A stretch of DNA of 64,000 nt, from NCBI GenBank assembly GCA_045531895.1, contig JAZSEW010000026.1, positions 1-64,000 of the forward strand, in the 5' to 3' direction. The notes under the pieces were generated by a model. It saw only the letters and a program-made list of their open reading frames with translations, had not been told where the DNA came from and ran no database searches. Shown here one piece after another: positions 53,801 through 62,334 of this stretch. This DNA comes from SIG299 sp045531895 (GTDB lineage: Bacteria > Bacillota > Clostridia > Lachnospirales > Lachnospiraceae). The stretch's first letter is position 1, and each line of letters begins with the position of its first letter. Made by a program: the position numbers and the translations under genes.

Positions 53801-54026
53801 GTTAGTTTTAAACTATTTGGAAATGCTTCAGACGGCCATGCAGGAACTGAATATGGATGAAATGGACAGGATAATGGAACTTTTGGAGGAATTTCAATAT
53901 TCAGAAGAGCTTCAGGAACAAATAGAACAACTGGCAGTATTTGTGACAAATTTAGATAGCGCTCAGGGAGAACTACTGATAGAAAAAATGATACATCAGA
54001 TAACAAGTGAAATGGGAGGAAACTAG
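50883..54026 (+). CDS. Hybrid sensor histidine kinase (HisKA-HATPase-REC-Hpt)
   Basis: 1047 residues. An N-terminal membrane anchor and a large extracytoplasmic part (about 30-170), a seven-helix region (175-390), a coiled coil (about 395-432), HisKA with SHEIRTPINAVLGM (His about 440), HATPase with NLLNNAVKYT, DTGIGI and GTGLGI, a receiver with Asp in LIFLDHMMPEMDG (about 737), and an Hpt domain with IKVHAMKSTANLIGA (His about 901). So it carries a full phosphorelay in one chain. The C-terminal 90 residues are an additional helical tail. It likely passes phosphate to the response regulator encoded next. Confidence 0.93.
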   Translation: MKVDIFRKVIRAVLLIDIILVLVVIFGFRVDDMTLSKGEVYCFNSGWSMTWQGGESKKIEKLPYLGKSEPEELVVMENTIPEAFYGKTLSFLSADKELIVWLDGEKVYEFGTSDTRYFGHTPGSVVNFIDIPDNLVQGHIRIEMMSPYADYAARASEITIGERDTLILQLLQENLFKIICNVVILICGIIFLLLFLIQKVSGQSTGGMQYLCGYCVVAAVYYSVETKVLHIFYGNQTLYSVLVFLCLMLIPFFIGLYYSNGIFVQYKKRWKLLLGLISTNIVIQLILQLTNLVDFMNMAFFSHALIALTVLVVGKSYLDILKEKKDMGIRLGMLALLAMGIGGTIDIVRMYVVAVGDMGKFSRLGTTCFGMIMLYQHISQVLKGYAHNTEENARLLKNEMELIEKQNEQLRIANEQAEEARAEAIAANAAKGRFLAHMSHEIRTPINAVLGMDTMILRESREMQIKEYALDIQNAGQTLLALINEILDFSKIESGKLDIVLVEYDFSSLIHDISNMIKAKANAKKLELKIHVDEKLPSKLLGDDVRIRQVLVNLLNNAVKYTQSGTVSLKVDGRQEGRKVYFDFSVEDTGIGIREEDIEKLFKEFERIEEKRNRNIEGTGLGINITTQLLHLMGSRLQVESVYGKGSRFFFTLEQQIIDSTPVGNLEERLKKMTTEYSYMAAFTAPNAKVLVVDDNATNHKVFVSLLKFTKINVDVADSGKACLELITKKKYDLIFLDHMMPEMDGIETIHRMKQMEQNLCDRTPVIALTANAITGAKEMYLAEGFDAFLPKPINPEKLEQMILRLLPRELLLFEAEEDGTETSAEEVKSDKDNSPVMEEELPMVDGIDWSYGLMHLPDRELLQDTVNDFYKTLEAEASFLQSLYEERQNQEKLSQYRIKVHAMKSTANLIGATVLGGMAKLLENAARDGDVDRIEALHDIFLTEWRSYKEKLKVCINEEQKEQKGNAAEQYLLVLNYLEMLQTAMQELNMDEMDRIMELLEEFQYSEELQEQIEQLAVFVTNLDSAQGELLIEKMIHQITSEMGGN

Positions 54027-54027
54027 T

Positions 54028-54795
54028 ATGAAAAAGATACTTTTAATTGGGGAATTAAATATGACAGTCAGCAGTATTAACCAGCATCTGTATACCAGAT
54101 TCCAAACACAGATATGTACCAACGATTATGAAACGGTAAAAGGAATGGAAAAGGTATTTAAGCCGGATTTGGTGCTGATTTGTCTTGTGGGAAGTGAGGA
54201 ACTGGATGAGAGAATTCTGACCTTCTTCAGTGAGAAGAAGAGACCGATTTTACTGGTTGGAACAAAGGAGGAATACAGTCGGTATCAATCTTGTATAGAG
54301 GAAAATTTGTGTGATTTTGCGGTACGTCCGCTTACGTTACAAGCTCTTTTGAAAAAATGTATGGTAATGCTTAAGATGGCAGTCGAAGAACAGGAAGAAA
54401 TCGTTGTAAAGCGGGAAACAAGAGAGAAAAAAATGATTCTTGCAGTAGATGACAGCGGTATTTTACTGAGAAGTGTAAAGAAGATGCTGGAGCCAACGTA
54501 TGATGTCGTGGTAGCCAATTCCGGAATGATGGCACTGAATCAGGCCAAAAAGAACCGGCCGGATTTGATTCTTCTGGATTATGAAATGCCGGAATGGGAT
54601 GGAAAGAAGACCTTGGAAGAAATCAGAAAAGACGAAGAACTAAAGGATATTCAGGTGCTGTTTTTGACGGCAGTGGCGGACAAAGCCCATATCACTGCCG
54701 TACTTGATTTGCATCCGTGTGGTTATTTGCTAAAACCGTTTGAACAGCAGAAGCTTCTGGATACCATAGAGACAGTATTATCGGGTGAAGTATAA
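54028..54795 (+). CDS. Response regulator with pseudo-receiver plus receiver
   Basis: 255 residues. The first 125 have a receiver-like fold that lacks a clear phosphorylation Asp (MKKILLIGELNMTVSSINQH). Residues 136-255 are a full receiver: MILAVDDSG, LILLDYEMPEWDG (Asp184), FLTAVADK and LLKPF. There is no DNA-binding output, so it acts by protein contacts or as a phosphate sink. GGGAGGA precedes the ATG at 54028, two bases after the kinase's stop, so the two are one unit. Confidence 0.9.
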   Translation: MKKILLIGELNMTVSSINQHLYTRFQTQICTNDYETVKGMEKVFKPDLVLICLVGSEELDERILTFFSEKKRPILLVGTKEEYSRYQSCIEENLCDFAVRPLTLQALLKKCMVMLKMAVEEQEEIVVKRETREKKMILAVDDSGILLRSVKKMLEPTYDVVVANSGMMALNQAKKNRPDLILLDYEMPEWDGKKTLEEIRKDEELKDIQVLFLTAVADKAHITAVLDLHPCGYLLKPFEQQKLLDTIETVLSGEV

Positions 54796-54801
54796 TCTAT
54801 A

Positions 54802-55656
54802 TTATACCGGAAATACATTATGTCGATTGTAGCTGTCCCGATACTCGCTAGGAGAAAGTCCGGTTACTTTACGGAACGCATTGGAAAAGTTATGGGCATC
54901 GGTAAAGCCAAGCCGGAAAGCAATCTGGGATACCGGTTCTGTGGTCTCGCTAAGAGAAGCCTTGGCACGTTCCATTTTTATTTGGAGAATATACTGTTTT
55001 AGGGAAATACCTGCCCGCTGTTTAAAGAACGTGGTCAGGTATTTTTCGTTATAGCCGAAGTAGTTTGCTACCTGAGAAACCTTTAAATTTTCTGAAAGGT
55101 GCCAGGAAACATAATCGCAAATGTCTTGGTAGAGCTGTTCCTTAATGATTTTATTACCATAAGCAGGATAAATCTGTCCCTGAAGAGCGACTTCTGATAA
55201 GATGGCACTGCAAAGGTAACGGTTTAAGGAGATTTCACGGTAGCGGCGGTCGGAATCCTGTAGTTGCTTCATCAAAATAATGATACGGTCGGGGGAGGTG
55301 AGTCGTCCCTGCTCCGGAAGAAGAAGTTGTCCGGGAGTATAGGAAAGTCCTTTTGCAGTAAGCAGTTCGTGGTTATTTTGTTCTTTATTATAGCCAAAAT
55401 GCATCCAGTAAAAGATACAATGTGATGATTTTGTGCCGTGTTCAAATTCATTTGGAGGCATCAGAAGATATTCCCCGGTAGAAACCGTGTATTCTGTTGT
55501 TGCGCTGGCAATATGGAGGACACCTTCTGTTACGACAAACAGTTCGTAGTCTGCCAAATTTCGGGTCAAATGAATCCAATTATTGTCCGGAGCAATAAAT
55601 TTGCCACACCAATGGTAAATAAATTCGTTTTCGGTATTAAAACGGATATAGTTCAT
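54802..55656 (-). CDS. AraC family transcriptional regulator
   Basis: 284 residues. An N-terminal cupin sugar-binding-type domain (about 15-150: VVTEGVLHIASATTEYTVST, MPPNEFEHG) and a C-terminal double helix-turn-helix (180-278: VANYFGYNEKYLTTFFKQRA, IAFRLGFTDAHNFSNAFRKV). AraC proteins of this layout usually control carbohydrate uptake genes; none lie nearby. It is transcribed convergently to the response regulator and divergently from the EAL gene. AAAGGAGG precedes the ATG. Confidence 0.94.
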   Translation of the reverse strand: MNYIRFNTENEFIYHWCGKFIAPDNNWIHLTRNLADYELFVVTEGVLHIASATTEYTVSTGEYLLMPPNEFEHGTKSSHCIFYWMHFGYNKEQNNHELLTAKGLSYTPGQLLLPEQGRLTSPDRIIILMKQLQDSDRRYREISLNRYLCSAILSEVALQGQIYPAYGNKIIKEQLYQDICDYVSWHLSENLKVSQVANYFGYNEKYLTTFFKQRAGISLKQYILQIKMERAKASLSETTEPVSQIAFRLGFTDAHNFSNAFRKVTGLSPSEYRDSYNRHNVFPV

Positions 55657-55871
55657 AAGATGACCTCCTTTGAATGAAATATTGCCTTATAGTAGATTAT
55701 ACAATTTTTTTATACTTCGTGTAAAGGGTGGGAGTAAAAATGGTAAGTAGTATATTATATAATGGAAAAAGTACATTTTTCTGAACTTACTTCTTGCGCA
55801 ATAGGAATGAACGTAATATAATTAAGTTATGTAAGGCTAACCAAAGAGTAACGGGTAATGGGGATAGAGTT

Positions 55872-57926
55872 ATGAGAAATACAGATTTAAATGTGAAAAT
55901 ATGGGAAATTGTAAGCAATGTTCCGGAGGGGCAGTTTGTATTTATTGAAAATTTAGAAACCGGAGTGTCAAACTGGTCCAGAGATGCGGTTGAGTTTTTC
56001 GGACTTCCGGGAGTCAATATAGAAAATACTAAAGATGTTATAAAGGTGTTGGTCCATCCGGATGATTTGGATAAATGGTTGCAGGAGATGGATGAAGTGT
56101 TCTCTATGCAGAACGATGGCTTCTTCCTGACGTATCAGATAAAAAATGCCAAGGGGGAATATGTTCCCTGTACCGGAAAAGGAAAAATTCTTCTTGGAGA
56201 AGATGGAAAACCGTTGATTTTTACCGGCTCCATGACTATTCATCAGGGGGAAGAAGCGCATGATGCCATTACAGATTTGCCTAAATTCCAGAGCTTTTTA
56301 AAGAATGTCAGTGCGACAAAGAAGAAAAAGCAGGAGTGTCTTCTGGTGGCATTGGAAATAAAGCGGTTTAACAGTATCAATGCATTATATGGCTATAACT
56401 TTGGCAGCAAAACCTTATATGAGACCGCTCAGATTATGAAACGTGCTGTAGGAGATAATGGAAAGGTTTATCGTCTGGAAGGTGTCAGTTTTGGTATACT
56501 GTTCAAGAATAATGACTTAGAATATGCAAAAGAGGTATTTAAGGAAATCCGTGAGAATATGGCTGCATTCTCCCTGGATGGTTCTGCAGTAAATATTGAA
56601 ATTAATGGCGGTGCATTATATACAAAGAACTATAAGGTAAGCTCCCAGACAGTATATTCCTGTCTGCTGTCTGCGTTGGAAAAAGCAAAAGACGAAGATG
56701 CATATGATTTAGTTATCTTTGATGATGAATCTCATGAAACAAACTTTAAAATGTTAGAACTTCTGGATGCTATCAAGGCAGGCATCCGCAATAACTGTGA
56801 AGGCTTCTATTTATGCTATCAGCCGTTTGTTTCCACAGTAACAGGAAAAATAATTGGTGCAGAGGCGCTAATCCGTTGGCGCAGCCCTATCTTTGGAGAG
56901 GTTTCCCCGGGACGTTTTGTGCCTCATTTAGAGTCTCATCCTTGCTTTTATGATTTGAGTATCTGGGTGCTTCGTAAGGCAATTGAAGATGCAAAGGAAG
57001 TTATTAAAGATATTCCGGGATTTTTTATTAATGTGAATATGTCTTACAGCCAGTTGGAACGACCGGAGTTTAAGCATGAGGTAATTGCCATTCTGGATGA
57101 ATTTGATTTTCCGAAAAAGAATTTGCAGCTGGAGTTGACGGAGAGATGCCGAAACCTGGATATGAATTATTTAAAGGAGCAATTAAGCTTCTTTAGAAAT
57201 CATGGCATAAAGATTGCATTGGATGACTATGGAACGGGTAATTCCACTATTAATCTGCTGTGTGATTTACCGATTACCTGTGTGAAGATTGACCAGACTT
57301 TTATTCTTCATATTCTGGACAAGACCAATAACAGAGTAGTGGTTGACTCTACCGTACAGTGTGCAAAGCGTTTGGGCTTAAATGTATGCTTTGAGGGTGT
57401 GGAGACCCGTGAAATAAAAGACTTTATCGGAAAATATTCCGCAAATTATCATCAGGGGTATTTTTACTCCCGCCCGGTAGAGTTTGAGAAGTTTAAGAAT
57501 TTTCTGAATGACACATGGAGTGTCAGTGAGGTTAGCCTAATTAAGGGAAATCCAAAAGACAATTTTGGCGTAGACAGTATTCTTTCCATGATTCCGGGTG
57601 GTTTTTTCATTTACGCGGATGATGAAAACGAGAAGATTCTCAGTGTTAATGAGATGCTTTTGGAAATTTTTGAATGTGAAACACTGGAAGAATTTTTGGA
57701 ATTGACTAAGGGCTCTTTTAAAGGAATTGTACATCCGGAGGACTATCTGGAGGTTAGCAGAAGTATTGCAAAGCAGATTACCGAGAATGAGTCTAATCTT
57801 GATTTTGTAAAGTATCGTATCATTACTAAGAATGGTACTGTGAAATATGTCAGAGACTATGGTCATCTGGTACATAATGACAGCGATGCTGATTTATATT
57901 ATGTATTCCTGGTGGAAGAGCATTAA
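55872..57926 (+). CDS. PAS - degenerate GGDEF - EAL - PAS cyclic-di-GMP phosphodiesterase
   Basis: 684 residues. PAS-like (about 10-120), a GGDEF-like domain whose signature is RLEGVSFGILF instead of GGDEF (so no cyclase activity; maybe GTP sensing), a complete EAL domain (from about 328: GAEALIRW, NVNMS, LELTER, ALDDYGTGNS, VKIDQTF, FEGVET) able to cleave c-di-GMP to pGpG, and a second PAS at the end (570-684). The C-terminal PAS after EAL is rare. No membrane segments. The ATG at 55872 is preferred over an upstream one at 55794; GGGGATAGAG lies ahead. Confidence 0.9.
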   Translation: MRNTDLNVKIWEIVSNVPEGQFVFIENLETGVSNWSRDAVEFFGLPGVNIENTKDVIKVLVHPDDLDKWLQEMDEVFSMQNDGFFLTYQIKNAKGEYVPCTGKGKILLGEDGKPLIFTGSMTIHQGEEAHDAITDLPKFQSFLKNVSATKKKKQECLLVALEIKRFNSINALYGYNFGSKTLYETAQIMKRAVGDNGKVYRLEGVSFGILFKNNDLEYAKEVFKEIRENMAAFSLDGSAVNIEINGGALYTKNYKVSSQTVYSCLLSALEKAKDEDAYDLVIFDDESHETNFKMLELLDAIKAGIRNNCEGFYLCYQPFVSTVTGKIIGAEALIRWRSPIFGEVSPGRFVPHLESHPCFYDLSIWVLRKAIEDAKEVIKDIPGFFINVNMSYSQLERPEFKHEVIAILDEFDFPKKNLQLELTERCRNLDMNYLKEQLSFFRNHGIKIALDDYGTGNSTINLLCDLPITCVKIDQTFILHILDKTNNRVVVDSTVQCAKRLGLNVCFEGVETREIKDFIGKYSANYHQGYFYSRPVEFEKFKNFLNDTWSVSEVSLIKGNPKDNFGVDSILSMIPGGFFIYADDENEKILSVNEMLLEIFECETLEEFLELTKGSFKGIVHPEDYLEVSRSIAKQITENESNLDFVKYRIITKNGTVKYVRDYGHLVHNDSDADLYYVFLVEEH

Positions 57927-57954
57927 ATGATAAAATATGAAGAACAGTCTGTAA

Positions 57955-57996
57955 GAGCCTGCCTGAATGGCAGATGCTCCGACAGGCTGTTTTGTT
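57955..57996 (+). terminator. Weak terminator after the EAL gene
   Basis: AGCCTG (57956-57961) pairs with CAGGCT (57983-57988) with an inner GCCTG/CAG stem, then GTTTTGTTGT. Confidence 0.55.
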
Positions 57997-58081
57997 GTAT
58001 TAGCCGGACTATTTATAGCGGATTTTGAATGAATTTTTACTGATTTACAAAGACTAAGAAAAATGGAAAGGAGAAATAATT

Positions 58082-58291
58082 GTGGAAAAAGAAAAGCAGC
58101 ATACGATAGAAGCTATTTTGCAGGAAAAAAAGAGAGAACTGCAGTTAGAAGAGGCGTTTGAACTAAGTAATTCAGCATCTTTTACGGATTGTACCGGTTC
58201 GGTACCGGTAGCACCGGTGACTGGGGAACAGTGGAATAATTACGATGAATCCTATCACTTTCAACCTAAACCGGTGAACGCTGAGCGTTAG
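58082..58291 (+). CDS. Small protein of unknown function upstream of potassium uptake genes
   Basis: 69 residues from a GTG start with AAAGGAGA 7-8 bases ahead. N-terminal half is a charged helix (HTIEAILQEKKRELQLEEAF); the C-terminal half is Pro/Tyr/Gln-rich with no family I know. It has one Cys and no membrane segment. A terminator follows 37 bases on, so it forms a transcript separate from ktrB, or the ktr genes have their own start. Confidence 0.65.
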   Translation: MEKEKQHTIEAILQEKKRELQLEEAFELSNSASFTDCTGSVPVAPVTGEQWNNYDESYHFQPKPVNAER

Positions 58292-58327
58292 CATCGGTAA
58301 AAAAACAGCAAAGGAAAATACTGGGAA

Positions 58328-58358
58328 AGACATCCGGGGTTGCAGGATGTCTTTTTTT
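58328..58358 (+). terminator. Terminator before ktrB
   Basis: GACATCC (58329-58335) pairs with GGATGTC (58345-58351), seven Ts follow. Confidence 0.85.
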
Positions 58359-58396
58359 ATGTTAAGATAACCACAAATTAGAAAGGAAGGACGCAG

Positions 58397-59767
58397 ATGA
58401 ATCGTTTTTTACATATCAAAATGACAACGACAAGAATTATTGTATTGGGTTTTTTGATAGGAATATTATTAGGTGGTTTTCTGCTGTGGCTGCCGATATC
58501 TTCTAAGGCAGGGAGGGACATTTCTTTTGTAGATGCGCTGTTTGTAGCAACAACATCCCTGTGTGTAACAGGTCTGACTCCGGTGGTTATGGCAGAACAG
58601 TGGAATTATTTTGGTCAGGCGGTTATTCTTCTACTGATGCAGTTTGGAGGCCTTGGTGTAATTACCTTTACGACTACGGTGCTGATGATGCTTGGAAAAC
58701 GTATTACTTTAAAGGAACGTATGCTGATTCAGGACTCTTATAATCTGGATTCTATCTCCGGTGTGGTAAAGCTGACCAAGAGGATTATAAAAGGAACATT
58801 AATTGTAGAAGCCTGTGGTGCCGTTCTTTATGCTCTTGTATTTGTGCCGGAATATGGTATTCCGGATGGTATCTGGAAATCAGTATTTCATGCAGTGTCA
58901 GCGTTTTGTAATGCTGGTCTGGATCTGGTTGGAAGTAACAGTTTTATTGCGTATCAGACGAATGTTATCATCAATGTGGCGACCATGCTGCTGATTGTGC
59001 TTGGTGGTCTTGGTTTTCCGGTATGGTGGGATATATTGGATGTAGTGAAACGTGCAGGAAAAAAGGAAATCCTTTGGCGGGATGTTTGTAACAAGCTGAA
59101 TGTACATAGTAAACTGGTGCTTGTGATGACGGTTTCTCTGATATTTGGTGGAGGACTGCTTATTTTGCTGTTTGAGTACAACAATCCGGCAACAATTGGG
59201 CAGTTATCTTTTGGAAATAAAGTGATGGCCTCTTTATTTGAGTCAGTGACGCTTCGGACGGCAGGCTTTCAGTCCATTGCACAGGAGAATATGACAGAAG
59301 CTTCAACTTTGCTGGCATTGATTTTAATGTTTATTGGTGGTTCTCCGTCCGGTACAGCCGGAGGTGTAAAAACCGTTACAATGATTATTCTGATTCTTTC
59401 TATGCTTGCGGCAGTAAAGGGTACCGATGAAGTGCGTGCATTTCACCGAAAAATTTCAGATAATTATGTGCGCCGGGCAGTGGCTGTGATTGTAGTGTTT
59501 TTTGTAGCCCTGGTGGCAGTGACAATGGTACTTTCTATTACAGAGAATGGAAGCTTTGTTGATATTTTATTTGAAGCAACTTCTGCAATGGCAACTGTTG
59601 GACTGACCAGAGGCTTTACAGGTTCGTTGTCACTGGCGGGGAAGTGGATCATTATTCTTGCTATGTATCTTGGACGCCTTGGACCGATTACCATGGCCCT
59701 GGCATTTAATGCAAAGAAATACGAAGGAAAGAAGTCCTATGCAGAAGGCAAGGTTATCATTGGATAA
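58397..59767 (+). CDS. ktrB: Potassium uptake channel subunit KtrB/TrkH
   Basis: 456 residues with eight or more membrane helices and four pore loops: TTSLCVTGLTP, SAFCNAGLDLVG, VTLRTAGFQSI, SAMATVGLTRGFT. These carry the selectivity Gly of the Trk/Ktr/HKT family. Works with the peripheral RCK subunit encoded next, taking up K+ probably with Na+. GAAAGGAAGG lies ahead of the ATG. The next gene begins 29 bases after its stop. Confidence 0.94.
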   Translation: MNRFLHIKMTTTRIIVLGFLIGILLGGFLLWLPISSKAGRDISFVDALFVATTSLCVTGLTPVVMAEQWNYFGQAVILLLMQFGGLGVITFTTTVLMMLGKRITLKERMLIQDSYNLDSISGVVKLTKRIIKGTLIVEACGAVLYALVFVPEYGIPDGIWKSVFHAVSAFCNAGLDLVGSNSFIAYQTNVIINVATMLLIVLGGLGFPVWWDILDVVKRAGKKEILWRDVCNKLNVHSKLVLVMTVSLIFGGGLLILLFEYNNPATIGQLSFGNKVMASLFESVTLRTAGFQSIAQENMTEASTLLALILMFIGGSPSGTAGGVKTVTMIILILSMLAAVKGTDEVRAFHRKISDNYVRRAVAVIVVFFVALVAVTMVLSITENGSFVDILFEATSAMATVGLTRGFTGSLSLAGKWIIILAMYLGRLGPITMALAFNAKKYEGKKSYAEGKVIIG

Positions 59768-59795
59768 ATTGAAGAGCAAAACAAGGAGAATCAGT

Positions 59796-60473
59796 ATGGC
59801 GAAAAGAAATGGAAATGGCAGAAAAGAATTTGTAGTATTTGGTCTTGGAAAATTTGGACTAAGTGTAGCAAAGGCACTGGCGGATAACGGTTGTCAGGTG
59901 ATGGCAGTAGATTCTGAGCAGAGTAAAGTAGAGGAAATTGCAGAGGATGTAACCTATGCGGTTTGCACGGATGTTACAGATGCCGAGGCAATTCATTCTC
60001 TGGGAATTCGGAATTTTGATGGAGCAATCGTGGCAATCGGAGAAAATTTGGAAGCAAGTGTGTTGGTAACCATTATTGCAAAAGAGATGGGAATTCCTTA
60101 TGTACTTGCAAAGGCCCAGTCGGAGTTGCAGGCCAAGGTGCTAAAGAAGGTCGGTGCGGATAAAATAATTTTTCCGGAAAAGGAAACAGGTATTCGTATT
60201 GCCAACAATTTAGTCAGTGGTAATTTCTTTGATGCTATTGAGCTTTCTACCAAGTACAGCATGATAGATTTGGATATCCCGGCGGAATGGGTGGGAAAAA
60301 CATTGCGGGAGTTAAACCTGCGTGCTACAAAGAAAATCAATATTATTGGTATTAAAAGAAATGATGAGTTTGAAATTACACCGGATCCGGACGCTCCGTT
60401 GCTCGTGGATGATGTACTGGTGATTATCGGGAAAAATCATACTTTGAGCAAACTAATCGGAGCGGAGGCATAA
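59796..60473 (+). CDS. ktrA: Potassium uptake regulatory subunit KtrA (RCK)
   Basis: 225 residues. RCK_N Rossmann fold with FGLGKFGLSVAKALADNGCQ (GxGxxG-like), the acidic VMAVDS that ends strand 2 (NAD(H)/ATP-binding) and a RCK_C domain at 140-225 (EWVGKTLRELNLRATKKINI). It gates KtrB with nucleotide. The ATG at 59796 is chosen because AAGGAGA precedes it; the frame upstream overlaps ktrB's end. The next gene starts one base after the stop. Confidence 0.94.
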   Translation: MAKRNGNGRKEFVVFGLGKFGLSVAKALADNGCQVMAVDSEQSKVEEIAEDVTYAVCTDVTDAEAIHSLGIRNFDGAIVAIGENLEASVLVTIIAKEMGIPYVLAKAQSELQAKVLKKVGADKIIFPEKETGIRIANNLVSGNFFDAIELSTKYSMIDLDIPAEWVGKTLRELNLRATKKINIIGIKRNDEFEITPDPDAPLLVDDVLVIIGKNHTLSKLIGAEA

Positions 60474-60474
60474 A

Positions 60475-61257
60475 ATGATAACCAGTACATCCAATGTGCA
60501 GATTAAACAAATCATGGCACTATTAAAAAAAAGTAAGGAACGAAAAGAGCAGAAAGCCTTTGTAATTGAAGGAAGAAAGATGTTTGAGGAAATCTGTCAG
60601 GAAAAAAGCAGGATAATTAAGGCATATTTTTCGGACAGTTATGTAAAGGAGCAGTATGAGAACCGGAAACTGCCGGAGGTACCGTATGAAATAGTGGCAG
60701 ATTCTGTATTTGATGCAATGGCAGAAACCGTAACACCTCAGGGAGTACTTGCTATTGTAAAAATGCCGGAATATTCTCTGAAAGATATGATTGAAGATGC
60801 GGGAACGCTGGTATTACTGGAAAATCTGAGAGATCCGGGAAACTTAGGAACAATTATCCGTACGGCAGAAGCAGCAGGTATATCCGGAGTAATTTTAAGT
60901 AAAGAATCGGTGGATATTTATAATCCGAAGGTTATACGCTCCACTATGGGAGCAGTGTATCGTGTACCATTTTTATATGTGGAGGACTTTATGGCACTGC
61001 TTGGTGAGCTTAAGGAAAAGAAAGTGCGTTTGCTGGCTGCTCATCTGAATGGCGACAAAACTTTCGACAAAGCAGATTATAGTGGTAAGGTAGGGATTCT
61101 TATCGGAAATGAAGCAAATGGTCTTTCGAAGGAGGCAGCAGAGCTTGCAGATGAAAAGGTATTGATTCCGATGGCCGGTAGTGTAGAATCATTAAACGCT
61201 GCGGTAGCAGCAGCTCTTTTAATGTACGAAGCTTTTCGAAAGCAAAAATTATCATAA
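60475..61257 (+). CDS. TrmH/SpoU family RNA 2'-O-methyltransferase
   Basis: 260 residues. SpoU motifs: LENLRDPGNLGTIIRTAEAA (motif 1), IGNEANGLS (motif 2), IPMAGSVESLNAAVAAALLM (motif 3), the deep-knot SAM site. An N-terminal substrate-binding part is present (KAFVIEGRKMFEEIC). It methylates a tRNA or rRNA ribose; the target is unclear (TrmH or RlmB type). The start lies one base after ktrA's stop. Confidence 0.92.
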   Translation: MITSTSNVQIKQIMALLKKSKERKEQKAFVIEGRKMFEEICQEKSRIIKAYFSDSYVKEQYENRKLPEVPYEIVADSVFDAMAETVTPQGVLAIVKMPEYSLKDMIEDAGTLVLLENLRDPGNLGTIIRTAEAAGISGVILSKESVDIYNPKVIRSTMGAVYRVPFLYVEDFMALLGELKEKKVRLLAAHLNGDKTFDKADYSGKVGILIGNEANGLSKEAAELADEKVLIPMAGSVESLNAAVAAALLMYEAFRKQKLS

Positions 61258-61264
61258 TTGTAAT

Positions 61265-61307
61265 GGGAGCGATAAGATTTGTCGAATTTTGTCGCTCTCT
61301 TTTTTTG
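61265..61307 (+). terminator. Terminator after the RNA methyltransferase gene
   Basis: GGAGCGA (near 61266-61272) pairs with TCGCTC (61292-61297), T-run to 61307. Confidence 0.75.
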
Positions 61308-61399
61308 ATTCTGTTCCTGATTTCGACAAAATATTACATAAGAAAAGGTGTAAGATTCAACTGGAAATAAAAGTAAATTTTAAAATTCAGGAGGAATTT

Positions 61400-62242
61400 A
61401 TGGGACAGACATTATATTATAGTACAATTACAGCATGTGCATTCGGGTGTGTATTGAGAGTAATATTATCAGGGTATTACAGAATATTGCTAAAAGCATT
61501 AAAACGTATGAAGACAACGAAGAATAAGTGGATGCAGAAAATGAAGGCACAGTTTATTTTACGATATCAGGCAATGTTAGGAGTACAGAATGTAGAAAGC
61601 TTTGTGGAAAAATTTCTGGCAGAACGAAAAATTTTAGGAATTCCCCTTTCTAACTGGAACGGTTTACATATCCAACTGGTAAGTCTGTGTCTGCTTTTAG
61701 GAGCAGTGGCTGCCATGTATCAGTGTACGCAGAAAGCACCGGTGGAAAGTGTGATGATGACAATGTTTCAGGGAATATGGACCAGTGGTCTGTTGCTGCT
61801 GGTGGATGGATTTTGCATGGTACCGGGTAAAATTGATGCTTTGAAAAATGGTATGTGTGACTATCTGGAAAATTACCTGCAGATAAGGTTGGAGCATGAG
61901 TATCATGTTTGGGGTAAGAACAGGGAGGAACTCCGCCAGACCAAAGCGGTGCTGGATGCGCAGATGCAGGTAATTGATATGAAGGCATACCAGACACAGA
62001 AAAAAGTGGAGAGACGACAGGAAAAAGAGCAGGAAAAGCTGAAGCGTGCGGCGTTGAAATTGAAAAAGCGTGCAGTGGCAAAACGCAGACCGGAAGTAGA
62101 ACAGAAAGTTCGTAAGGATGTACAGATGCTCAAAGAAGAGGTTGAAGCACGCAGAAGACGGGATGCTGAAGCACAAGCGGCGGCAGAATTGGAACGTACA
62201 GCGAGTCGCCAGGTAGAAGAAATTCTCCAGGGTATTTTGTAA
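61400..62242 (+). CDS. Membrane protein with C-terminal coiled coil, function unknown
   Basis: 280 residues from ATG at 61400 (GGAGG 6 bases ahead; the open frame upstream is in the terminator region). A first membrane segment is near 8-25, two more about 95-115 and 125-145, and the last 90 residues are a Lys/Arg/Glu-rich coiled coil (KKVERRQEKEQEKLKRAALK). The layout suggests an envelope scaffold; no family is recognised. It is followed by the VTC gene, about 90 bases on. Confidence 0.7.
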   Translation: MGQTLYYSTITACAFGCVLRVILSGYYRILLKALKRMKTTKNKWMQKMKAQFILRYQAMLGVQNVESFVEKFLAERKILGIPLSNWNGLHIQLVSLCLLLGAVAAMYQCTQKAPVESVMMTMFQGIWTSGLLLLVDGFCMVPGKIDALKNGMCDYLENYLQIRLEHEYHVWGKNREELRQTKAVLDAQMQVIDMKAYQTQKKVERRQEKEQEKLKRAALKLKKRAVAKRRPEVEQKVRKDVQMLKEEVEARRRRDAEAQAAAELERTASRQVEEILQGIL

Positions 62243-62285
62243 AATTAAAAAATCAAAAAATTGTCACAAATTCTACACAAATATA

Positions 62286-62294
62286 TGGTATACT
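62286..62294 (+). promoter_or_regulatory. Extended -10 promoter for the VTC/DUF4956 pair
   Basis: TGg-TATACT (TATACT at 62289-62294) forms an extended -10; no fitting -35 is seen (TTGTCA is 22 bases off). It lies 41 bases ahead of the ATG at 62335. Confidence 0.5.
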
Positions 62295-62334
62295 GTTTTT
62301 GATAATGAACAATGTAAAGTACCTGGAGAAGAAA

